This document shows positions 57,728 to 64,000 of a stretch of 64,000 nt of DNA, in pieces. The position numbers and the translations under genes are program-made. The notes beneath the pieces were generated by a model, which searched no databases, was not told where the DNA came from, and saw only the letters and a program-made list of their open reading frames with translations. The stretch's first letter is position 1. Every line of letters begins with the position of its first letter. Origin of the DNA: Bacillus benzoevorans (GTDB lineage Bacteria; Bacillota; Bacilli; Bacillales; Cytobacillaceae); contig NZ_JACHGK010000001.1 of assembly GCF_014207535.1 (NCBI RefSeq), positions 372,001 to 436,000 of the forward strand, given 5' to 3'.

Positions 57728-58481
57728 GCTTATTAAACCGATAAGACAAACACTTGAACAGCCTGGGAAGAAGGTCATTACCATTAAAATGATTGGATTC
57801 TCTGACCAGGAAGTACATGAACAGGCTGAAGAACAGCGTCGTTCACCCGATGACTTATTGAATGAAGCCAGAAGAGAAGCAGAACATATCATTGCCCAGG
57901 CAAAAAGGGATTATGAAAAGGTGATGGAAGAAATAAGCCGGCAGCGTCATTCTTGGTCGGAGGAGAAAGAGGCACTGGCAAGCGCTGCTAAAGAAGCAGG
58001 CTACCAGAATGGCTGGAATGAGGGTCAGCAGCAGGGATATGCAGAATATCGCGGGTTAATCCAGGAGGCCAGGCAAATCATTGAAGCGGCGAAAAAGGAT
58101 TATACAGCGTATCTTGAAGCTTCGGAAAAGGTTATTTTAGACATTGGTGTCAAAATTGCCGGAAAAATAATGGCACACAAAATAGAAGATGATGATTATT
58201 TCTTGACTCTGGTAAGTAGGGCATTAAAAGAAGCAAAAGAATGTCATAATATCCGGCTGCACGTTCATCCGCAATCCTATGAATTTGTTCTATCGCAAAA
58301 GGAAGAACTTCTATCTATCTTTTCACATGAAACAAATCTATTTATCTATCCTGATGAAGAAATGACTGTCGGGGGCTGTATCATAGAGTCAGAAACGGGC
58401 AGAATTGATGCAGGTGTTGATACACAATTATCTGAAATCAAAAAAATCCTAACAGAATTACTTGAGAGTGAAACACCATGA
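57720..58481 (+). CDS. fliH: Flagellar export ATPase regulator FliH
   Basis: About 253 aa, charged coiled-coil protein that binds FliI and controls type III export. N-terminus MSRLIKPIRQT resembles common Bacillus FliH starts. The Glu/Gln-rich middle (about 40-130) is followed by the FliH/V-ATPase-E-like C-domain (IKIAGKIM, RLHVHPQSYEFV, VGGCIIESETGRIDAGVDTQL). Start: TTG 57720 is nine bases after GGAGG and overlaps the fliG stop; ATG 57711 is an alternative. Confidence 0.9.
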   Translation: MSRLIKPIRQTLEQPGKKVITIKMIGFSDQEVHEQAEEQRRSPDDLLNEARREAEHIIAQAKRDYEKVMEEISRQRHSWSEEKEALASAAKEAGYQNGWNEGQQQGYAEYRGLIQEARQIIEAAKKDYTAYLEASEKVILDIGVKIAGKIMAHKIEDDDYFLTLVSRALKEAKECHNIRLHVHPQSYEFVLSQKEELLSIFSHETNLFIYPDEEMTVGGCIIESETGRIDAGVDTQLSEIKKILTELLESETP

Positions 58482-59794
58482 AAGCGGATCAGCTTCTTGA
58501 AGAGATTGATGAAATAGACTCATTTAAAAGATACGGCAGGGTGAAACAGGTAATTGGTCTAATGATTGAATCACAGGGACCTGAAAGTTCAATCGGTGAT
58601 TTGTGTTTGATTCATATAGGGCAAAGAAAGAAAAGGGTGATTCAAGCGGAAGTAGTTGGTTTCCGTGAAGAAAATGTCATCTTAATGCCGTACACTTCAG
58701 TCAATGACATTGCCCCTGGAAGCCTTGTAGAAGCGACATTAAAACCGCTGGAAATAAAAGTGGGACCGGCCCTTATAGGGAGTGTTGTGGATGCGCTTGG
58801 ACAGCCATTGGATGGGTCTTATTTACCAAAAGGACTATTGTCAGTCCCTACAGATCAATCCCCTCCAAATCCGTTAAAAAGACCTCCAATATCAGAACCG
58901 ATTGAGGTAGGAGTCCGGCTTATTGATAGTTTATTGACAGTAGGAAACGGTCAGCGTGTTGGAATTTTTGCGGGAAGCGGTGTTGGGAAAAGCACACTTC
59001 TTGGTATGGTCGCACGCAATACGACAGCCGATTTAAATGTGATTGCGCTAATTGGTGAACGAGGAAGAGAAGTTAGGGAATTTATTGAAAAAGACTTGGG
59101 AGCAGAAGGACTAAAACGTTCAATAGTAGTAGTTGCTACATCGGATCAGCCCGCTTTGATGCGGATAAAAGGAGCTTTTGCCGCTACTGCGATTGCAGAA
59201 TATTTTCGTGATAAAGGTATGAATGTCATGATGATGATGGATTCGGTCACAAGGGTCGCGATGGCACAACGGGAAGTCGGCCTTGCCATTGGCGAACCGC
59301 CGACAACAAAAGGATATACGCCGTCTGTTTTTGCCATTCTGCCTAAGCTGTTAGAACGGACAGGAACCAATGAACTTGGATCCATCACTGCATTTTATAC
59401 GGTACTAGTAGATGGCGATGATATGAATGAACCGATTGCGGATACAGTCCGGGGGATTTTAGACGGTCACTTTGTTCTTGATCGCAGTTTGGCTAATAGA
59501 GGGCAGTATCCTGCCGTTAACGTCTTAAAAAGTGTAAGCAGGGTCATGAATAACATTGCCGGTTCAAGTCATGTGAAAGCAGCTGAGAGATTAAGGGAGA
59601 GACTCAGTACTTATTATAATTCAGAGGATTTAATCAATATTGGTGCCTATAAGAAAGGCTCTTCAAGAGAAATAGATGAGGCTATTCAATTGTACCCGCA
59701 GATTATTTCTTTTTTGAAGCAGGGGACGCAAGAAAAGATGACGATGCTGGAGAGTATTAACTCATTATTTGCATTAATCGGGAAAGGGGACTAA
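58478..59794 (+). CDS. fliI: Flagellum-specific ATPase FliI
   Basis: 438 aa, F1-beta-like ATPase of the flagellar export apparatus. Walker A GSGVGKST (166-173), Walker B MMMMDSVTRVAMAQREV, and the family block GEPPTTKGYTPSVFAILPKLLERTG (shown as EPPTTKGYTPSVF). Overlaps fliH by four bases, as FliH and FliI form a complex. Confidence 0.97.
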   Translation: MKADQLLEEIDEIDSFKRYGRVKQVIGLMIESQGPESSIGDLCLIHIGQRKKRVIQAEVVGFREENVILMPYTSVNDIAPGSLVEATLKPLEIKVGPALIGSVVDALGQPLDGSYLPKGLLSVPTDQSPPNPLKRPPISEPIEVGVRLIDSLLTVGNGQRVGIFAGSGVGKSTLLGMVARNTTADLNVIALIGERGREVREFIEKDLGAEGLKRSIVVVATSDQPALMRIKGAFAATAIAEYFRDKGMNVMMMMDSVTRVAMAQREVGLAIGEPPTTKGYTPSVFAILPKLLERTGTNELGSITAFYTVLVDGDDMNEPIADTVRGILDGHFVLDRSLANRGQYPAVNVLKSVSRVMNNIAGSSHVKAAERLRERLSTYYNSEDLINIGAYKKGSSREIDEAIQLYPQIISFLKQGTQEKMTMLESINSLFALIGKGD

Positions 59795-59798
59795 GTTC

Positions 59799-60242
59799 AT
59801 GGCGTACCAATTTAAGTTTGAAAAAATCATGACTTTAAAAGAGCGGGAAAAAGATGAAGCCCTTTCTATATACAACGAATCTGTAAAAAGATTTGAGCAA
59901 ACAGCAGAAAAATTATATGAATTAATGAAGCGAAAAGAAGATTTAGAGGAATATCAATCGAGAAGATTAAGCGAAGGTCTCCCTGTTCAAGAAATAAGAC
60001 ACCATCAGCAATTTATTGCCAATCTGCAAAAGTCCATCGATCAATATCAGAAGATGGTTATGAATGCCAGGAATCATATGACTTTTAATCAAGAGAAACT
60101 TCTGCAAAAAAATATTGAAGTAAAGAAATACGTGAAAATTAAAGAAAAAGATAAAATAGAGTTTTTAGATCTGTTGAAGCAGGATGAGGCAAAAGTAATG
60201 GATGATATTTCAATTCAGCAATTTGTCCATCGGGGAGTATAG
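59799..60242 (+). CDS. fliJ: Flagellar export chaperone FliJ
   Basis: 147 aa, nearly all coiled coil (Glu, Lys, Gln rich) with the N-terminal FKFEKIMTLKEREKDEA motif of Bacillus FliJ. It follows fliI by four bases. It acts as the central stalk or chaperone-escort with FliI. Sequence alone is low-complexity; the call rests on size, coiled coil and position. Confidence 0.9.
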   Translation: MAYQFKFEKIMTLKEREKDEALSIYNESVKRFEQTAEKLYELMKRKEDLEEYQSRRLSEGLPVQEIRHHQQFIANLQKSIDQYQKMVMNARNHMTFNQEKLLQKNIEVKKYVKIKEKDKIEFLDLLKQDEAKVMDDISIQQFVHRGV

Positions 60243-60250
60243 GTGTTTAC

Positions 60251-60856
60251 ATGGAAGAGAAATTGCAGGAAGAAGCAGAAGAGAAATATTATAGTAAACT
60301 CCAATGGTTTTTTATGGTGATTATTATCCCCTCCATTTTTGCCCTTGCTGTGGCTTTGATTGTGGCAACAGTTGCAGGAGTCAATGTAGTAGACAAAGCA
60401 AAAGAATACAGTGAACATATACCTTTTCTTTCTTCCGGCAAACATGGAGACGAGAAAAAAATCGAAATAGTTGAACAGCAATTAACGGAATTACGGGCTG
60501 AAATAAAGGTTAAGGAATCGTCCATTGCTGAATTGCAAGCAAAAGTTGATACGAAAGACAGACAAATTGAAAAGCTTGAATTAGAAAGAAAACAATTGGA
60601 GAAAGAAATAGACAGTTTAGTCGCGATACAGACAGAAAACAAACGTGAATTCAAAGACATTGTCAAAACATATGAAACGATGTCGGCTAAAAAGGCCGCA
60701 CCCATTATTACACAGATGAATGATAAAGAGGCTTTGGAAATTCTATCTCAACTAACATCAGACACTCTAGCCGCTATTATGGAACAAATGATTCCTGCTC
60801 AAGCAGCCAAGTATACTTCATTATTGAGCCAGAATAGTGATAAAAATGTTGAGTGA
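60251..60856 (+). CDS. ylxF: MotE-like flagellar protein YlxF
   Basis: 201 aa. An N-terminal membrane segment (about 18-45, FFMVIIIPSIFALAVALIVA) is followed by a coiled coil (about 70-135) and a C-terminal MgtE-N-like domain (KKAAPIITQMNDKEALEILSQL, LAAIMEQM). This is the layout of MotE, a chaperone for MotC in other bacteria, and of YlxF in Bacillus. It starts eight bases after fliJ. Confidence 0.88.
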   Translation: MEEKLQEEAEEKYYSKLQWFFMVIIIPSIFALAVALIVATVAGVNVVDKAKEYSEHIPFLSSGKHGDEKKIEIVEQQLTELRAEIKVKESSIAELQAKVDTKDRQIEKLELERKQLEKEIDSLVAIQTENKREFKDIVKTYETMSAKKAAPIITQMNDKEALEILSQLTSDTLAAIMEQMIPAQAAKYTSLLSQNSDKNVE

Positions 60857-60925
60857 ACATGAGATCGTTTTCTAAAAAAAATGAAACGAAGAAAAAAACG
60901 GATTGCTTGAAAGGGGGTGAAAGGA

Positions 60926-62431
60926 ATGCAAATAACGTCATTAGGCGCAGTTCAGATAATGTGTATCGAGCGGGGAAAGCAACAGACACCCCAGACGGGA
61001 GGGTTTGTTAATCTTTTATCGGGACAAATGGATAGAATTAAGTCTGCCGGACAAAACCAATCCATTACAGAAGACGAAAGTTTATCGAATGAGGAAATGA
61101 TGGAGCTGTTGCAATTGCTGCAGGCGGCGGATATCGCTGAACTGGAGAATGGACCTGAAATATTCCAGCAAATGCTGTCTAACTTTGAACTAGATAAGAC
61201 TAGCTTCATTAAAGAGTATTTGCAGCTGAGCGATCAAGATTTACTTTCTTCCTTATCTTCCTTAATGGCGGGGATCAATCCTGGACAGCTGGAAGAGGAA
61301 GCTTGGCGAAATACTCTTGCAGGAACAAATGAGGAGCTAAATCCATACAATCAGCACATGCTTTCTGGAGCTGATTTTGAACAAATCAATTTCATCCAGT
61401 CTTTAGTGCCGCAAAGCGGACAAGAATTACTTCATACTCTTTCTTCATCTTTACCAAAGATAAACACTGAACAGATAGAGGAGGGAAATGTTAAAAAGGT
61501 TCTTGCCGATTTGAAAATAGCCTTTTCTCAAGGGGATGTTCAGGCAGCTTTTGCCGCATTTGCGCAATTGCTGCAAAGTTTGAATATGGATCAAGTAACC
61601 ATTTCGCTAAACAAAAACGCTGCTAATGCTATACATTCACTTAAGCTCATGCAACTTATGTCTAAGTACGAATCATCCGAAAGTGAAAAGAAGGCTCTCA
61701 ACGCTTTATTGGAAAAAGTCGAATTGTCCTTAAATGGAATAGTAAAGGAAGATAACACAGCAAACCGGAGAGAATTCCTGAAGCAGATTTTTACACCGGT
61801 ACTTAAAGAAGCAAAACAAGGAACGTTATCGTTTATGCAAACACATTCACCTTATATTTCACGAGTGAGCACGGGTGAAGAACCAATGGGCGAAAATCCT
61901 TCAGTAAACCCGGGCAGTTTATCCACCGACTCCAATAGCAGCGGTCTGCTTCAGTTTCAACAAATGGCTAAAAGTGAACAACTGGTTTTAATGATGGAGA
62001 AATCGGGTCAGCCAGTTTCCTCCGAGCAGCTGATTTCACAGTTTGAAAAAATTCTCGCGAACAGTCAGATGGTGAAAATCGGAAATACACAGCGTATGTT
62101 TATCAAACTGAATCCTGAACACCTGGGAATGCTGAAGATTGAACTCATGCAAAAAGACTCTGCGATAATAGCAAGAATTACAGCCGTCTCAAGCCAAGCT
62201 AAGGATTTGCTGGAATCACAGCTGCAAAGCTTGAAAAATGCCTTTGGTGCGCAAAATATACAGTTAGATAAAATTGAAATAACGATGCAGTCCAATCAGC
62301 AGGAGCGGTTTTTACATAAGGATTCACAGCAGGGAAACAAAGAGCAGCAGGAAAATAAGAAGCAAAAAGAGCAGCAGCCTGAAGAATTTTCCCATTCATT
62401 TGCAGAAGCATTAATTAGTACAGAAGTATAA
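60926..62431 (+). CDS. fliK: Flagellar hook-length control protein FliK
   Basis: 501 aa. The long Gln/Ser-rich N-terminal ruler region lacks fixed motifs. The C-terminal Flg_hook domain (about 385-460) is clear: RMFIKLNPEHLGMLKIELMQKDS (two parts) and AKDLLESQLQSLKNAFGAQNI. Start: ATG 60926 with GGGGGTGAAAGGA upstream; an in-frame GTG at 60917 lies inside that site. It switches the export gate FlhB when the hook reaches its length. Confidence 0.9.
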   Translation: MQITSLGAVQIMCIERGKQQTPQTGGFVNLLSGQMDRIKSAGQNQSITEDESLSNEEMMELLQLLQAADIAELENGPEIFQQMLSNFELDKTSFIKEYLQLSDQDLLSSLSSLMAGINPGQLEEEAWRNTLAGTNEELNPYNQHMLSGADFEQINFIQSLVPQSGQELLHTLSSSLPKINTEQIEEGNVKKVLADLKIAFSQGDVQAAFAAFAQLLQSLNMDQVTISLNKNAANAIHSLKLMQLMSKYESSESEKKALNALLEKVELSLNGIVKEDNTANRREFLKQIFTPVLKEAKQGTLSFMQTHSPYISRVSTGEEPMGENPSVNPGSLSTDSNSSGLLQFQQMAKSEQLVLMMEKSGQPVSSEQLISQFEKILANSQMVKIGNTQRMFIKLNPEHLGMLKIELMQKDSAIIARITAVSSQAKDLLESQLQSLKNAFGAQNIQLDKIEITMQSNQQERFLHKDSQQGNKEQQENKKQKEQQPEEFSHSFAEALISTEV

Positions 62432-62445
62432 AGGGGGTGAAATGA

Positions 62446-62853
62446 ATGGCGAATACGATTGATACATCCTTATTGCTTTCCACTTATAAGGAAGCAAAAA
62501 GCAAGACCGGTTCTAATGATTTAGGGAAAGATGATTTTCTGAAGCTATTAATCACACAGCTGCAAAATCAAGATCCGACTAATTCATTGAAGGATACAGA
62601 TTTTATTGCGCAAATGGCGAATTTTTCTTCTTTAGAACAAATGACAAATATCAATAACGCTATAGAAAAGTCGGCAATGATGCAGGCAGGTATGATGATA
62701 GGGAAAAAGGTGACCTATCTAAATGAAGAACATGAAGAAGTATCAGCAGCGGTGGATTCCGTCTCCTTTAAAAATGGAAAAACATCCTTCCACTTAGATG
62801 ATACAGCAAACACGATATTATCATCTTCGCAAATCATTAAAATTTCCCAATAA
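62446..62853 (+). CDS. flgD: Flagellar hook assembly scaffold FlgD
   Basis: 135 aa, the short Bacillus form. The N-terminal FlgD signature [41 protein letters not shown] (recognised as [14 protein letters not shown] and [10 protein letters not shown]) is present; the C-terminal beta domain of enteric FlgD is reduced. GGGGGTG precedes the start. It caps the growing hook. Confidence 0.94.
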   Translation: MANTIDTSLLLSTYKEAKSKTGSNDLGKDDFLKLLITQLQNQDPTNSLKDTDFIAQMANFSSLEQMTNINNAIEKSAMMQAGMMIGKKVTYLNEEHEEVSAAVDSVSFKNGKTSFHLDDTANTILSSSQIIKISQ

Positions 62854-62866
62854 GGAGGTTGGTGGA

Positions 62867-63256
62867 ATGAATGCTTTTAACTATCATCCGGTAACAACAC
62901 AACCTTTTATTCCCGGAGAGTTTAAGACAGCGCAGAAGATCACACAGGGACAGCGATCAAACTTTGCTGCTGCACTGCAAACAGCGCTGGATAAGGAGGA
63001 AGGTTTAACCCTATCCAGACATGCTAAAGAACGGCTGGAGCAAAGAGGAATTCAGATCAATGCCTCCAGATGGGAACAAATCGGAGAGAAAGTCAGAGAG
63101 GCAAAAAAAATGGGTGTGAACGATTCCCTTGTGTTATTAGACAATGCAGCGTTAATTGTCAGTGCTAAAAATGAGACAGTGATTACGGCAATGAACAGGG
63201 CCGAAGCATCAGCACATATTTTTACCAATATCAATGGAACGATTTTAATGGACTAA
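62867..63256 (+). CDS. Flagellar operon protein (TIGR02530-like)
   Basis: 129 aa. The C-terminal block LSRHAKERLEQRGI, followed by MGVNDSLVLLDNAALIVSAKNETVITAMNR, fits the conserved flagellar operon protein family found between flgD and flgE in many Firmicutes (recalled as TIGR02530). No membrane segment. Function not established. ATG 62867 has AAGGAGG upstream; the same frame open from 62798 overlaps flgD. Confidence 0.82.
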   Translation: MNAFNYHPVTTQPFIPGEFKTAQKITQGQRSNFAAALQTALDKEEGLTLSRHAKERLEQRGIQINASRWEQIGEKVREAKKMGVNDSLVLLDNAALIVSAKNETVITAMNRAEASAHIFTNINGTILMD

Positions 63257-63331
63257 CAGGCCGGACCTCAAATGGAAGCCTGAGCAGCTGCTGACCGACT
63301 GATGCAGCAAAAATGGAAAGGGGAAATAACA

Positions 63332-64000
63332 ATGTTAAGATCCATGTATTCTGGAATAAGCGGAATGAAAAACTTTCAAACGAAACTCGATGTAATCGGA
63401 AATAATATCGCCAATGTTAATACCTTCGGCTTTAAAAAAGGAAGAGCAACGTTTAAGGATGCGTTAAACCAAACTATTTCCAATGCAAGTGAGTCTGGAC
63501 TAACAACCGGAGGAAAAAATGCCGTGCAGGTGGGACTTGGATCTGCATTGGCTACCGTTGATACGGTCCATACAAATTCCAACCTGCAGACAACAGGGCG
63601 TACATTGGATTTAGGGATTGAAGGTGACGGGTACTTTATATTGGGTGAAGAAGGAAGTGAGTCATTTCAGTATACTCGTTCAGGCAACTTTTATATTGAT
63701 CAGGATGGTTATCTCGTAAACGCAGATGGATTATATGTTCTGTCTTCTGCTACTGTAGTAGGTGACACAGTAGCTAAAAATACTAATGCTATTCAGGTAT
63801 ATGATCCGACTGCAGGTAATATCTCTAGCTTTAGTATTGACTCTAATGGGAAAATTAATGTAATTGATTCAACTGGTGCACCAGTTGCAAATAGTCCTCA
63901 AATTGCCTTAGCAACATTTAGTAATTCATCAGGATTGGAGAAAGTTGGAAATAATACCTACCAAAAATCAAATAACTCCGGTGAACCAGATATCGGAGTT
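63332..64000 (+). CDS. flgE: Flagellar hook protein FlgE, 5' part (runs off the window)
   Basis: Open from ATG 63332 to the window end (223 codons, no stop). The rod/hook N-terminus MLRSMYSGISGMKNFQTKLDV (split) and the motif VIGNNIANVNTFGFKKGRATF are diagnostic; the domain-0/1 segments GDGYFILGE and YTRSGNFYIDQDGYLVNADG follow. GAAAGGGG lies upstream. In B. subtilis this place holds flgE (once called flgG). The missing part lies to the right. Confidence 0.93.
   Translation, partial: MLRSMYSGISGMKNFQTKLDVIGNNIANVNTFGFKKGRATFKDALNQTISNASESGLTTGGKNAVQVGLGSALATVDTVHTNSNLQTTGRTLDLGIEGDGYFILGEEGSESFQYTRSGNFYIDQDGYLVNADGLYVLSSATVVGDTVAKNTNAIQVYDPTAGNISSFSIDSNGKINVIDSTGAPVANSPQIALATFSNSSGLEKVGNNTYQKSNNSGEPDIGV

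Overview
The window is a low-to-mid GC chromosome segment from an endospore-forming, flagellated Bacillaceae bacterium (Bacillus sensu lato). The evidence is a near-perfect SpoVM peptide, CodY, FapR, PrkC with PASTA repeats, a ClpQ/ClpY pair beside codV/codY, and gene order that follows the Bacillus subtilis region from rsmB to flgE almost gene for gene. Nearly everything is on the + strand; only rpmB is reversed, as in B. subtilis. I cannot assign a species by reading.

Layout: (1) 1-6400: end of rsmB, rlmN, the PrpC/PrkC phosphatase-kinase pair, rsgA, rpe, thiN and the tiny gene spoVM. (2) 6400-9230: rpmB (reverse), a structured intergenic repeat-like element, yloU (Asp23 family) and fakA/yloV. 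(3) 9230-9365: a decayed C-terminal scrap of sdaAA, the only trace of the serine dehydratase genes that sit here in B. subtilis. (4) recG, then the fatty-acid/phospholipid operon fapR-plsX-fabD-fabG with a FapR operator at its head, then acpP. (5) rnc-smc-ftsY. (6) 20997-33182: an eight-gene, tightly coupled membrane operon lying between ftsY and ylxM-ffh, where B. subtilis has nothing comparable. It encodes an ABC-2 transporter, a MoxR AAA+ ATPase, a DUF58 protein, two vWA/membrane proteins, and two further membrane proteins. (7) ylxM-ffh, rpsP-khpA, ylqD-rimM-trmD, rplS behind an L19-type leader, lepB-rbgA, rnhB, ylqG-ylqH, sucCD, dprA, topA, trmFO. (8) codV(xerC)-clpQ-clpY-codY. (9) From 53851 to the window end, the fla/che operon: flgB-flgC-fliE-fliF-fliG-fliH-fliI-fliJ-motE/ylxF-fliK-flgD-(TIGR02530-like)-flgE. 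flgE runs off the right edge.

How the genes work together: the left half combines ribosome maturation (rlmN, rsgA, rimM, trmD, rbgA, ribosomal proteins), membrane lipid synthesis, chromosome organisation (smc, topA, xerC) and SRP-dependent membrane targeting (ftsY, ylxM, ffh, lepB). The right end is flagellar basal body and export. CodY links the codV operon with the adjacent motility operon; a plausible CodY box lies upstream of codY itself.

The most noteworthy items are the MoxR/vWA/ABC-2 operon of unknown function inserted between the two SRP GTPase loci, the sdaAA deletion scar whose old stop codon still overlaps the recG start, a nested-hairpin intergenic element upstream of yloU, the FliK-like/FlhB-like gene pair ylqG-ylqH outside the flagellar operon, and a good cre-like site in the dprA-topA gap. 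All homology calls come from reading motifs and remembered family sequences; no database search was run.
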